A DNA stretch of 52,946 nucleotides from JAADEM01 sp965371855 (GCA_965371855.1 CBDUZZ010000032.1:1-52946); one strand, 5' to 3'; shown: positions 33,811-42,735, counted from the first letter of the stretch. The notes: generated by a model not told the origin, from the sequence alone. Translations and numbers: made by a program.

Positions 33811-34812
33811 ATGCAGAAGAAATACATAAAATGGATGATCTCGGTATTGGTGCTGGTTTTTCTACTGGCAGGCAGTGTACTGTTAGCATTAATGGCAGGT
33901 GAGATTGATTTTTCTATGCCGGAACTAATTAAGTTCTTTAGTGATAAAACGGGAATTGAATACACTATTCTAAGCAGGATACGGTTACCAAGGATTATAT
34001 TAGGCTTATCTGTTGGTGGGGCATTGAGTCTTGCAGGAGTATTATTACAAGGGATATACCGTAATCCTCTTGTCGAGCCTTACACTCTTGGTATATCCGG
34101 GGGAGCATCGCTGGCTGTAGCTGTTACTATTGTTTTTGGTTTGAATATGTCATTGGGGGCTTATATGTTGCCTGTGGCCGGGTTTATTGGGTCTATGGTT
34201 ACTATCTTTTTTGTATATTCTCTTTCGCTGGGCAAATACAGTATTAATGTCAATAAGATGTTGCTTCTTGGAGTGATGGTCAGTTTTATTGCATCATCGG
34301 CAATGATGTTTTTAATGGCTACTACAACAACTCAAAACTTACAAAGTATAATTTTTTGGGTTATGGGTTCGCTTGATGAAACGAATATGATGCTTATTAA
34401 AATAGTGTTTTTCACATCTGTTACAGGTCTGGTAGCGTCCTACCTGTTTGCCAATTCATTGAATGCACTCCGGCTTGGGGAATCTAATGCTAAACATCTT
34501 GGAATAAATACCGGTTTGGCAATACGTGTGCTGTTTATTATTGCATCGTTAATGACAGGTGTAAGTGTTGCAGTTGCCGGAGTTATAGGTTTTGTAGGTT
34601 TGGTTATTCCTCACCTTATGCGTATGGTTGTGGGTTCTGATTTTAGGGTTTTGTTGATTACATCGTTTCTCGGTGGTGGGGTTTTTGTTGTTTTGAGCGA
34701 TATTATTGCCCGTATTATAATTGCTCCTAATGAGTTGCCCATCGGTGTGATTACCGGAATAATTGGAGGTACTGTGTTTATCGTTGTGTTAAGTCAGAAA
34801 AAGAGTTTATAA
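33811..34812 (+). CDS. btuC: Cobalamin ABC transporter permease
   Basis: A FecCD-type permease of about 333 aa. An ATG at 33787 would overlap btuF, but a GGGAGG ribosome-binding site at 33795-33800 points to the ATG at 33811 (MQKKYIKWMISVLVLV). About ten membrane helices are visible. LRLPRIILGLSVGGALSLAGVLLQGIYRNPLVEP-type sequence is the family signature, and GFVGLVIPHLMRM is the cytoplasmic coupling region that docks on the ATPase. IIARIIIAPNELPIGVITGIIGG closes the fold. Confidence 0.92.
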   Translation: MQKKYIKWMISVLVLVFLLAGSVLLALMAGEIDFSMPELIKFFSDKTGIEYTILSRIRLPRIILGLSVGGALSLAGVLLQGIYRNPLVEPYTLGISGGASLAVAVTIVFGLNMSLGAYMLPVAGFIGSMVTIFFVYSLSLGKYSINVNKMLLLGVMVSFIASSAMMFLMATTTTQNLQSIIFWVMGSLDETNMMLIKIVFFTSVTGLVASYLFANSLNALRLGESNAKHLGINTGLAIRVLFIIASLMTGVSVAVAGVIGFVGLVIPHLMRMVVGSDFRVLLITSFLGGGVFVVLSDIIARIIIAPNELPIGVITGIIGGTVFIVVLSQKKSL

Positions 34813-34821
34813 AGTAGAAAG

Positions 34822-34904
34822 CCTGCCTGTCGGCAGACAGGTTCATAAAGTTTGTAAAGGCATAATTCATAATTCGTAATTCATAATTCGTAATTCATAA
34901 TTCT
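34822..34904. repeat. 20-bp palindrome plus 14-bp tandem repeat between btuC and btuD
   Basis: CCTGCCTGTC/GGCAGACAGG at 34822-34841 is a near-perfect palindrome related to that at 162-181. At 34861-34904 the unit CATAATTCGTAATT is repeated about three times. Both lie inside the btuFCD operon and push btuD 95 bp downstream of btuC. Confidence 0.75.
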
Positions 34905-34907
34905 CAT

Positions 34908-35708
34908 ATGTGTTCGTTGTTAAAAATAGAAAATCTTGTATGTGGTTACCCCGGTAGTTTTATGCTGAAAGAGATAAGCATTGAGATTTCCAAAGGTTTA
35001 TTTATGGGAATTATCGGTCCCAATGGGTCAGGTAAAACAACACTTTTCAAGGCTATTACCGGTGAGCTATCGGTAAAGAGCGGGAAGATATATCTAAATG
35101 GAATAAATACGTCAGGAATGTCTTCCAATACAAAAGCTCAAAAAATGGCTATCGTTACTCAAAATATAGAGGCTGCTGATGTTTGTGTTGAAGATTATGT
35201 GTTGATGGGCCGGTTACCATACAAAAAATCTTTTCACCTGTTCGACAGGGAAGTTGATTGTGAACTGGCAGAAAAGTACATGAAACTTACAGGAGTATAT
35301 AAATACAAGGATAAGCTGATGAGTGAATTAAGTGGCGGTGAACAACAAATGGCAGCTATAGCAAGGGCTCTTGCACAAGAACCTGAACTTCTTCTGCTTG
35401 ATGAGCCAACCTCACATCTTGATATTTCTCATCAGGTACAGGTTCTTAATCTTATTCAGCAATTGAATGAAGAGTATGGTTTAACGATTTTAATGATTAT
35501 CCACGACCTGAATCTTGCCGGTGAATATTGCAATAGCCTTGTGATGATGAACAGTGGGAGTATTCATACATCAGGAACACCTGACGATGTACTTAACTAT
35601 AAACATATTGAATCTGTGTATGATACGGTTGTCATTACGCAAAAAAATCCACTGTCAAACAGACCTGCCATTTTTCTTGTTTCTGCGAAAACGTTGAATA
35701 GATCTTAG
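34908..35708 (+). CDS. btuD: Cobalamin ABC transporter ATP-binding protein
   Basis: A 266-aa ABC ATPase of the FepC/BtuD class. Walker A GPNGSGKTTL is near residue 37, a Q-loop at VTQNIEAADV, signature SGGEQQMAAIARAL, Walker B LLLLDEPTSHLD and switch His in IIHDLNLA. It completes btuFCD. Start at the ATG at 34908; the upstream DNA is repeat sequence. Confidence 0.92.
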   Translation: MCSLLKIENLVCGYPGSFMLKEISIEISKGLFMGIIGPNGSGKTTLFKAITGELSVKSGKIYLNGINTSGMSSNTKAQKMAIVTQNIEAADVCVEDYVLMGRLPYKKSFHLFDREVDCELAEKYMKLTGVYKYKDKLMSELSGGEQQMAAIARALAQEPELLLLDEPTSHLDISHQVQVLNLIQQLNEEYGLTILMIIHDLNLAGEYCNSLVMMNSGSIHTSGTPDDVLNYKHIESVYDTVVITQKNPLSNRPAIFLVSAKTLNRS

Positions 35709-35748
35709 TTCGCATTCCATACTACACAGAATACTGCCGTCTGCTCCC

Positions 35749-35798
35749 ACTAGCTGGCGCGGATTTGCACTAGCTGGCGCGGATTTGCAATCCGTGCC
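35749..35798. repeat. Palindromic repeat with a 20-bp tandem duplication
   Basis: ACTAGCTGGCGCGGATTTGC occurs twice in direct tandem (35749-35768 and 35769-35788). The second copy continues into AATCCGTGCC to complete a 23-bp palindrome (35776-35798). It is the same family as the copy inside the LRR gene at 16404 and the one at 38632. Confidence 0.85.
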
Positions 35799-35923
35799 AT
35801 TACCTTACATTTCTAATAAGCCATTATTCGTTATTTACAGGCATAATACTGTCACTCGCCGAAAAGTGTTTTTAAAAATAGTTTATCATCTATATATTTG
35901 ATCTAAATTAAAAACTAATTACA

Positions 35924-36634
35924 ATGAAAACACATGAGATGAGATCACAAAAACACAATAGCCGATTTGGTTTAGGCGTTGTATTGGTATTTGCAGGAAG
36001 CGTATTGTTAGCCGGTAAATTGGGTTATATTACTCCCAATATTTATGATGTTATATTGAGCTGGCCTATGATACTTATTGCTGTTGCAGTAGTAAATTAT
36101 ATTAAAAGAGAGTATTTTGCAGGAACAATGTTACTGCTCATTGGAATCTTTTTTCTTCTTCCTGACTTGCTGCCTGAATTCTCTTCATCAGATGTCTTAA
36201 AGTATTGGCCTGTCCTGCTCATTTTTGGAGGTATATTATTTATCTTTCGCAGAAAGAATTACTCTAAATTGCCGGGAATAAATGTTGATAACAATGATGT
36301 GATTGATGAGTTAAATGTATTTGGTGGTAGTACCAGCAATGTAGAGTCTGAAAATTTTAAAGGAGGAAAAATAACCTGTATTTTTGGTGGAGGAGAGATG
36401 AGTTTTGCCAATTCGAAATTGGCTGATACGGGTGCAGTAATAGATATTATTGCTATTTTTGGAGGCTTTAAATTAATGGTTCCTCGTGATTGGAATGTGA
36501 AAGTAGAGGTGGTTTCAATCTTTGGAGGATTTACCGATAAACGAGTATTCCTGAAAGAAAGCATATCTGATGGGAAAACATTACTCATAAAAGGAATTAC
36601 CATTTTTGGTGGTGGCGAATTACGAAGCATTTAA
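35924..36634 (+). CDS. LiaF/YvqF-like membrane protein
   Basis: 236 aa. About four hydrophobic helices in the first 115 residues (GLGVVLVFAGSVLLAG, ILSWPMILIAVAVV, GTMLLLIGIFFLLPDL, YWPVLLIFGGILFIF) match the DUF5668-type N-terminal region. The second half is a beta-repeat with recurring F-G-G motifs (NVFGGSTSN, CIFGGGEMS, AIFGGFKLM, SIFGGFTDK, TIFGGGELR), like the LiaF C-terminal domain. In Firmicutes LiaF restrains a cell-envelope-stress kinase. Here a LytS-type kinase and LytTR regulator follow, suggesting a comparable membrane sensor module. Confidence 0.8.
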   Translation: MKTHEMRSQKHNSRFGLGVVLVFAGSVLLAGKLGYITPNIYDVILSWPMILIAVAVVNYIKREYFAGTMLLLIGIFFLLPDLLPEFSSSDVLKYWPVLLIFGGILFIFRRKNYSKLPGINVDNNDVIDELNVFGGSTSNVESENFKGGKITCIFGGGEMSFANSKLADTGAVIDIIAIFGGFKLMVPRDWNVKVEVVSIFGGFTDKRVFLKESISDGKTLLIKGITIFGGGELRSI

Positions 36635-36692
36635 AACAGTTCATCTCTTCGATAGCTGTTTTTACAGCACAAATTGATTATAATATAAACAG

Positions 36693-37748
36693 ATGAATCA
36701 TCCCATTCTTTCGTATTATAAAACCTTGCTAATTTATTTTACAGCCTGGCTTATCGTTGCATTTACGCATTGGGGAATTATCCATATTGTAACTGATCTC
36801 TCTTTTTTTAATGCAGTTGTTGATGCGTTGGTGTATAATGGATTAATGATGCTAATGGGACTGGGCATCTGGTATTCGGTAGTCTATTTTGGCAATACCG
36901 GTAAAAGTTGGGGGATATTTATTTTGCAATACTTTTTTATGGGTTTGGTGTATGTTTCAATTTGGCTGTTTATAGGAGACGCTTTAAAAGGGTTGTTTAT
37001 AAGGAGTGGGGAGGAACTTTTATTAGAAGACAGAATCCCACTGATTATTAGGTCTATAGTTGGGGGATTGATGTTTATGGTTTTTGTTATGGTGTATTAT
37101 CTGTTTGTGTTTCAGCAAAACTTACAGGAACAGATTCAAAATGAAGAGAGGATGAACTCTTTATTACGTGATACCGAATTAAAAGCTTTAAAGACTCAAT
37201 TGAATCCTCATTTTTTGTTTAATAGTTTAAATTCTGTGAATGCATTAACAATTAGTGATCCTGATGCGGCACGGGAAATGGTGAATAAACTAAGCGATTT
37301 TTTACGATATTCATTAAATAAGAATGAACATATGCTCATCTCTTTACAAGAAGAGATGAGAAATATTTCACGATATCTGGAAATTGAAAAAGTGCGTTTT
37401 GGTGACAAGCTGTATTGTGAATATTTTATTTCTGATGAGTGTAATGACATGATCCTACCGGTAATGATTTTACAACCATTATATGAAAATGCGGTTAAAC
37501 ATGGCGTGTATGAGAGTATCGAATCGGTAAATATTCGCACCTTTTGCAAAGTAGTGAATGGTTTCTTAGAAGTGTCGATCATTAATAATTATGATGATGA
37601 AATAAAATCCCAAAAGGGTGAAAGTGTTGGTTTGAAAAATGTATCAGACAGGTTGTTAATAATGTATAATCGAGATGACCTGATTAAGATTGTGAAAGAA
37701 AATGGATTTTACGAAATAACCGTATTGCTGCCTCAGGATACTCAATAA
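36693..37748 (+). CDS. LytS/YehU-type sensor histidine kinase
   Basis: 351 aa. Four N-terminal membrane helices to about residue 150, then a coiled linker, the His_kinase motif LKTQLNPHFLFNSLNSVNAL with phospho-acceptor His at about residue 173, and a HATPase with N-box LQPLYENAVKHGV and G-box GLKNVSDRL. No extracytoplasmic sensor domain is obvious, consistent with signal input through the membrane helices or the LiaF-like partner 58 bp upstream. The cognate regulator follows 95 bp downstream. Confidence 0.92.
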   Translation: MNHPILSYYKTLLIYFTAWLIVAFTHWGIIHIVTDLSFFNAVVDALVYNGLMMLMGLGIWYSVVYFGNTGKSWGIFILQYFFMGLVYVSIWLFIGDALKGLFIRSGEELLLEDRIPLIIRSIVGGLMFMVFVMVYYLFVFQQNLQEQIQNEERMNSLLRDTELKALKTQLNPHFLFNSLNSVNALTISDPDAAREMVNKLSDFLRYSLNKNEHMLISLQEEMRNISRYLEIEKVRFGDKLYCEYFISDECNDMILPVMILQPLYENAVKHGVYESIESVNIRTFCKVVNGFLEVSIINNYDDEIKSQKGESVGLKNVSDRLLIMYNRDDLIKIVKENGFYEITVLLPQDTQ

Positions 37749-37843
37749 TAATAACAGATTGCTAGATTTTAGTATCAAGTATCAAGATGGGATTTCAATA
37801 TGTTTATTCTCAATAAATCAAAAAAAAATCAACGGAGTGTTGA

Positions 37844-38602
37844 ATGAAAAATATGAAAAAAATGCTTACTGCTTTAATAGTTGATGATGAACTACCGGCA
37901 AGACAAATTATAAGAGCCTATTTAGAATCATTTGGCAACATTAAAGTGATAGGTGAATGCGATAATGGTTTTGAAGCATTAAAGGAGTTGCAGCAATTGA
38001 AACCGGATATTCTTTTTTTGGATATTCAAATGCCAAAAGTAACCGGGTTGGAACTTTTAGAAGTATTAGATAATCCTCCACATGTTATCTTTACAACGGC
38101 TTATGACCAGTATGCACTTAAAGCATTTGAGTTAAATGCAATTGATTACCTGCTAAAGCCATTTTCTCTGGAACGCTTTAATGCAGCTTTGAAAAAAGTT
38201 GTTGCCCAATGTAATGTTGGAGAGAGAATTAATAAATCAACTCTTGAAGATGTAAAACAGCAGATAGATACTAAAGTGGATCGTATAGTTGTGAAGAGAG
38301 GATCAAAGCTGGAGGTTATTGCATTGAATGAAATTTTATATCTCGAAGCCCAGGATGATTATGTGATGATTTATACTAACAATGGCAGATACCTCAAGTC
38401 TAAAACTATGAAGTATTATGAACAACATCTGCCAAAAAAAGAGTTTGTGAGGACACATCGGTCATATATTGTCAATGTAAACCATATTCAGAGGCTCGAA
38501 CCATACGATAAAGACACTTATCTCGCCATAATATCTGATAATCACAAGTTGAAAATTAGTCGAAGTGGATACAAAAAACTGAAAGCATTATTGAATTTTT
38601 AA
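37844..38602 (+). CDS. LytTR-family response regulator
   Basis: 252 aa. A receiver domain starting ALIVDDELPARQ with phospho-acceptor Asp in LFLDIQMP (Asp60 from this start) and Lys in YLLKPFS. The C-terminal LytTR DNA-binding domain (about residues 148-252) includes VKRGSKLEVIALNEILYLEAQDDY-type sequence and FVRTHRSYIVNV. GGAG at 37833-37836 supports the ATG at 37844. An internal start a few codons later (MKKMLTALIVDD) is possible. It is paired with the upstream kinase. Confidence 0.93.
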   Translation: MKNMKKMLTALIVDDELPARQIIRAYLESFGNIKVIGECDNGFEALKELQQLKPDILFLDIQMPKVTGLELLEVLDNPPHVIFTTAYDQYALKAFELNAIDYLLKPFSLERFNAALKKVVAQCNVGERINKSTLEDVKQQIDTKVDRIVVKRGSKLEVIALNEILYLEAQDDYVMIYTNNGRYLKSKTMKYYEQHLPKKEFVRTHRSYIVNVNHIQRLEPYDKDTYLAIISDNHKLKISRSGYKKLKALLNF

Positions 38603-38631
38603 CAAATGATATTCACAAAACTCCACAAGCT

Positions 38632-38782
38632 GGCGCGGATTTGCAATCCGTGCCATTAACGTCAACGCTTCGATATCCGTCAACTGACGCATGATCGAAG
38701 GTTTGTAACCTCAAATCGTTATGTGAACATGACATTTGAGCGTTGAGCAGCTTCTTGCTGCCGCAAGTTTGCAACTTGTGGC
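38632..38782. repeat. Palindromic repeats of the RRRTTTGCAAYYY family between the regulator gene and the riboswitch
   Basis: The 522-bp gap 38603-39124 holds a 23-bp palindrome at 38632-38654 (GGCGCGGATTTGC...), a weaker one around 38697-38712 (GAAGGTTTGTAACCTC) and a variant at 38760-38782 (GCCGCAAGTTTGC...). All three share a TTTGYAA centre with complementary purine/pyrimidine flanks. The remaining part of the gap holds a promoter and a cobalamin riboswitch. Confidence 0.75.
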
Positions 38783-38882
38783 TTTTACTATTTAAAGCAA
38801 ATTCATTTTCAAAGTTAAAAGAAAATAAGAAAGTCTGGCAATATTTCAGGTTAGCCTAATTTTTTCTTTCCAAATGTTACTG

Positions 38883-38890
38883 TATATTTG
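38883..38890 (+). promoter_or_regulatory. Candidate -7 box upstream of the cobalamin riboswitch
   Basis: TATATTTG fits TAnnTTTG and ends just before the first riboswitch helix. A T-rich TTTTTTC about 20 nt upstream is a weak -33 candidate. Confidence 0.5.
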
Positions 38891-38897
38891 TAGCCAC

Positions 38898-39072
38898 TTT
38901 GGTATTCCGAATATTTTTAATGTTCAGAATGAAAAGGGAATCCGGTGAGAATCCGGAGCTATACCCGTAGCTGTAAGCCTAATTAAAAGCTTTCTCAATC
39001 CCTCGCCACTGTCCGTCAGCTGACGGACGGGAAGGCCTGAGAAAGTTAGGTAAGCCAGAAGACCTACCATAG
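38898..39072 (+). promoter_or_regulatory. Cobalamin (AdoCbl-type) riboswitch controlling btuB-btuG-cob operon
   Basis: The conserved aptamer core is present: GGGAATCCGGTGAGAATCCG, GAGCTATACCCGTAGCTGTAAGCC, GCCACTG, GGGAAGGC and the B12 box AAGCCAGAAGACCT (39053-39066). TGGTA at 38900-38904 can pair with TACCA at 39065-39069 as P1. Between GCCACTG and GGGAAGG the peripheral hairpin is built from an 18-bp perfect palindrome, GTCCGTCAGCTGACGGAC (39011-39028). The btuB ATG lies 52 nt beyond the aptamer, so translational or short-range transcriptional control is likely. In the family, ligand binding represses expression. Confidence 0.92.
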
Positions 39073-39124
39073 TTATTAATTATAAATTCAATAACAGGCC
39101 TCGGGGAAAAGGTTTTATGGAATT

Positions 39125-41107
39125 ATGAAACAGATTAATACAAGTTTTCCGGTAGTTTCCTTTTTTCGTTATAATGTACAGCTATTAATTGTATTAATGG
39201 TTTATGTTGTGGGGTTAACTGAAGTTGTTCATGCACAGGTAAGTATTGAGGATACGGTTAAACTGAAAGAGGTTGTAGTTGTAAAGCAGGTTAAACGTTA
39301 TCAGGTTGGCGCGAAAATAGCAGTTATTAATCACGAGGCTATATCGATGATGGAAGATGCCAATCTGGAACAGCTACTGAGCCGGTTTGCTGCCATTCCG
39401 TTAAAAGCCAATGCGGGTTCACTTACAACTATCCGGTTAAGAGGCACATCACCTAATCATACATCTATAAATGTAGGGGGGATAAATTTAAACTCGTTAA
39501 CGCTGGGTAGTTCAAATCTTTCAAATATACCGGTCTATTTTTTCGAAAATATTGCCTTGCAGTATGGTAGTGCCAGTGTTGTAAATGGTTCGGGAAGTAT
39601 AGGCGGTAGTTTGAATTTAAGCACTGCTGAAAAATGGGTTGACGGAGTAAAGACCGATTGTCGCATCTCTTTAGGATCTTTTGGCGAACAATTTTATGGA
39701 GTAAAAGTATATGCCGGTAATGGTAAATTTGAATCAGTCTCTAAAGCATACTATTTTTATAAAAGAAACAACTTTACTTTTCTTCATCCACAGACCAAGG
39801 ATTTTGATATCGGTGAATTTGTACAGATAAAAGATACTCAGCGTAATGCCGCAATAAATAACATGGGGTTTATGCAAGAGTTTGGATATAAATTCAGATC
39901 TCATGAGTATTTTCGGTTTATGCTTTGGCTCGAAGATGACTGGCATCAGATTCAGCAAAATATGGCAACGAACCTGAATAATCCGGATATGAAGGAGGAG
40001 CTGGAAGACAAGAATCTGCGTATATGGAGTTTTTATCGAAACAATCGCAAGGCTCTTAAAAAATTTATTGGTGCCGGATATGTTATCGATAATTCTGTTT
40101 ATAATAACAATGTTGATCAGCCTATTCAAACAAATCGTTTTATTACAGAGGGTAATCTTGAATTTCCTCTTATTATCAACGGGATGATGAAAGCAGGTTT
40201 TAAAACAGAGATTATTTCGCCTAATGTTTATGCCTATAAGGTAAACGATGTATTGCAATATCAAACAGATATTTATGCATCGTATATGCATACTTTTTTT
40301 AATAAATTGAAACTTAGCCTGAATTTGCGTAAAGGCTTTGTAACCGATTTTACTGTTCCTTTTACTCCGGCATTCGGAGTTTCCTGTGTTGTTTTATCAA
40401 AGACAACTTCCGGCTTAAACTTAACCGGAAATATATCAAAAAGTTACAGGGTTCCTACGTTTAATGATCGTTTTTGGGTGCCGGGTGGAAATCCAGATTT
40501 GTTACCTGAAGATGGTATAAATTATGAACTTGGAGCAAAGTATAGTTACTATGGCAATAACGTTGAAGCAAAGGTGTTGGTAAATGCTTTTTATATGGAT
40601 GTGAAAGACTGGCTTCTGTGGAAGAATGCAGGAGCATACTGGACTGCTGAAAATGTTCAGAATGTGATAAGTAAAGGTGTAGAATTACAGTCCGATATTA
40701 AAATTGAAATCAATAAGTATAAACTGTTGTTTGGTGTGAATTATACACTTAACAGTGCCGAAAGAGTGGAGTCCAGAAATATTACAGCAGCATTATACAG
40801 GCAGTTGGAGTATGTGCCTTTTCATGCAGCTGTTTTTTATTCGCAATTGAATTACCGTAAGGTTGGTTTCTCTTTAGATGTTAACGGAGTATCGTGGCAA
40901 TATACAAACGAAGAACCAAACAATATTCTTGATGGATACGCTTTAACCAATCTCTCTGTTAATTATATGTTTAGGCTGAATGAGAATCATAAGTTGAAGA
41001 TGATGTTATTTGTTAACAATATTTTTAATGTTAACTATAACTCCTCGTGGAATTATGCCATGCCCGGAACTAATTTTAAAGGAAGTATATCGTATTATTT
41101 TAATTAA
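39125..41107 (+). CDS. btuB: TonB-dependent cobalamin outer-membrane receptor
   Basis: A 660-aa receptor. A signal peptide ends near VVHAQ, followed by a short TonB-box region (VKLKEVVVVKQV), a plug (LEQLLSRFAAIPLKANAGSL..., TIRLRGTSPNHTSINVGG) and a barrel finishing NYNSSWNYAMPGTNFKGSISYYF with the terminal aromatic of barrel proteins. The riboswitch directly upstream and the BtuG-like gene directly downstream assign it to corrinoid uptake. It lacks the CarboxypepD-like extension of the receptor at 26789. Confidence 0.92.
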   Translation: MKQINTSFPVVSFFRYNVQLLIVLMVYVVGLTEVVHAQVSIEDTVKLKEVVVVKQVKRYQVGAKIAVINHEAISMMEDANLEQLLSRFAAIPLKANAGSLTTIRLRGTSPNHTSINVGGINLNSLTLGSSNLSNIPVYFFENIALQYGSASVVNGSGSIGGSLNLSTAEKWVDGVKTDCRISLGSFGEQFYGVKVYAGNGKFESVSKAYYFYKRNNFTFLHPQTKDFDIGEFVQIKDTQRNAAINNMGFMQEFGYKFRSHEYFRFMLWLEDDWHQIQQNMATNLNNPDMKEELEDKNLRIWSFYRNNRKALKKFIGAGYVIDNSVYNNNVDQPIQTNRFITEGNLEFPLIINGMMKAGFKTEIISPNVYAYKVNDVLQYQTDIYASYMHTFFNKLKLSLNLRKGFVTDFTVPFTPAFGVSCVVLSKTTSGLNLTGNISKSYRVPTFNDRFWVPGGNPDLLPEDGINYELGAKYSYYGNNVEAKVLVNAFYMDVKDWLLWKNAGAYWTAENVQNVISKGVELQSDIKIEINKYKLLFGVNYTLNSAERVESRNITAALYRQLEYVPFHAAVFYSQLNYRKVGFSLDVNGVSWQYTNEEPNNILDGYALTNLSVNYMFRLNENHKLKMMLFVNNIFNVNYNSSWNYAMPGTNFKGSISYYFN

Positions 41108-41131
41108 TTATCAATAAAATAAATTTGAATT

Positions 41132-42217
41132 ATGAAAACAAGACTATTGTTATTTATGGCTTTAAGCCTGATTGTTACATTTACCTCATGTGACCCTGAA
41201 AGTCCTGTAAACCCAGATGCCGGAAAAGGAACGAATTACATTATTAATTATGGAAGTTACTCAGGAGACAAGGGTAGTGTTTCACTGTTCGATACAGAAA
41301 AGGACACAGTCACGAATAGGCATTATGAAACTGTAAACAGTGTGCCTATGACCTCTAATTCTCAATATGCTTATCAGGTAAATGATGAAGTGTATTTTAT
41401 GGGAAATAACGCTGACCAAATTTTTTGGGTAGATGCAAAAACTTTTGAACAAATGGCTAACGGAGTTACTTCTGATAACTTAGTTAAGCCTCGCTATTGT
41501 GTGGCTGACGGGAATACTCTTTACATATCATGTTGGGGTGGGGATATATGGTCTGATGAAAGTATCTCGTATATCACAAAATTTAATCTTTCTACTAAGA
41601 AAGTTGAAGGTACAATCTCTTTGCCCGGTGGCCCTGAAGGTTTGGCTATTGCACATGGTAACCTTTATGCAGCGTTGAATTATAAAGATAGTGTTGCTGT
41701 TATTAATCTTAATGATGATAAGATTTCGTATATCGTTACTCCTGCGGTTAGTTCATATCTTATTAAAGATAAAAATGACAATCTCTATGTTTCTTTAATT
41801 AGTACATACAGCGATTTCTCAACTGAAACCGGAATAGGACATATCAATACTAATGATAATACATTGGAACTATATAAAAAAGATGGCATTGCAGGTGCTT
41901 ATGCTAATATTCTTTCATTTAATAATGACCAGACTAAACTTTATGTAATGACTTCAAGTTATGATGCCAACTGGAATCTGAAAGGATCTATTGAAGTGTT
42001 TGATGTAGCTTCAATGAAGTTTGAAGGAACTCCTTTTATATCAGATGTTAGCAGTATTAATGGTTTGGCGGTGGATCCTTCTACTGATAATGTTGTCTGT
42101 TTTATCTCTGAAAGTACAACAGCAGGAGGATTAATGAGAACATATAAGACTGACGGAACTTTTGTTAAAGAGTACAAAACCGGCATTTCACCATTTATGA
42201 TGTTGAATGTTAAATAG
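41132..42217 (+). CDS. btuG: BtuG-like surface corrinoid-binding lipoprotein (beta-propeller)
   Basis: A 361-aa lipoprotein: signal LLLFMALSLIVTFTSC with lipobox Cys, then DPESPVNPDAG linker, the kind of acidic segment that favours surface export in Bacteroidota. The rest is a YncE/DUF5074-like seven-bladed propeller with repeated blades (INYGSYSGDKGSVSLFD, YIS..WGG..., GPEGLAIAHGNLYAAL, VINLNDDKISYIV, INGLAVDPSTDNVVCF). BtuG2 of B. thetaiotaomicron is such a propeller, sits next to BtuB, caps it and binds B12 with extremely high affinity. Position and fold make this the likely equivalent; the call is by context and pattern. Confidence 0.8.
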   Translation: MKTRLLLFMALSLIVTFTSCDPESPVNPDAGKGTNYIINYGSYSGDKGSVSLFDTEKDTVTNRHYETVNSVPMTSNSQYAYQVNDEVYFMGNNADQIFWVDAKTFEQMANGVTSDNLVKPRYCVADGNTLYISCWGGDIWSDESISYITKFNLSTKKVEGTISLPGGPEGLAIAHGNLYAALNYKDSVAVINLNDDKISYIVTPAVSSYLIKDKNDNLYVSLISTYSDFSTETGIGHINTNDNTLELYKKDGIAGAYANILSFNNDQTKLYVMTSSYDANWNLKGSIEVFDVASMKFEGTPFISDVSSINGLAVDPSTDNVVCFISESTTAGGLMRTYKTDGTFVKEYKTGISPFMMLNVK

Positions 42218-42222
42218 TTTTA

Positions 42223-42735
42223 ATGGTTAATATTACGTTTATAACAGGCGGAACTCGTTCAGGTAAAAGTAGTTTTGCACAAGTACTTGCAGAACAGGAA
42301 TGTGATAACCCTGTATATCTCGCTACTGCACGTATTTGGGATGATGACTTTAAGCAGAGAGTAGAACGGCATCGGGAAGAAAGAGGGCCTCAATGGACAA
42401 CTGTTGAAGAGGCGAAAGATATAAATGCACTTAACCTTTCCGGTAAAACCGTTGTACTTGATTGTATTACGTTATGGCTTACAAATATTTTCCATGATAA
42501 AGAATATGATATGGAGAAATCGTTAAGCGAAGCTAAAGTTATCTGGGATAAATTTATTAAACAAGATTTTACGTTGTTTGTGGTAAGTAATGAGTTGGGC
42601 ATGAGCATTCACCCCGAAAATGAAGTGTCACGTAAGTTTACCGATTTACAGGGATTTATGAATCAACATATTGCTTTTTTAGCCAATAAGGTTTATCTGA
42701 TGGTGTCTGGAATTGCTGTTGAAATTAAAACTTGA
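42223..42735 (+). CDS. cobU: Bifunctional adenosylcobinamide kinase / guanylyltransferase
   Basis: A 170-aa enzyme that phosphorylates adenosylcobinamide and transfers GMP to it. The P-loop GGTRSGKSSFA lies at residues 7-17, YLATARIWDDDF follows, and RHREERGPQW carries the His (about residue 50) corresponding to the guanylylated His46 of Salmonella CobU. LDCITLWLTN and VSNELGMSIHPENEVSRKFTDLQG are the remaining hallmarks. It begins 5 bp after btuG. Confidence 0.95.
   Translation: MVNITFITGGTRSGKSSFAQVLAEQECDNPVYLATARIWDDDFKQRVERHREERGPQWTTVEEAKDINALNLSGKTVVLDCITLWLTNIFHDKEYDMEKSLSEAKVIWDKFIKQDFTLFVVSNELGMSIHPENEVSRKFTDLQGFMNQHIAFLANKVYLMVSGIAVEIKT

Noticed and set aside
39734..40291. 185-codon minus-strand frame inside btuB
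   Set aside because: No recognisable domain, fully inside a conserved receptor gene; AT-rich shadow frame.
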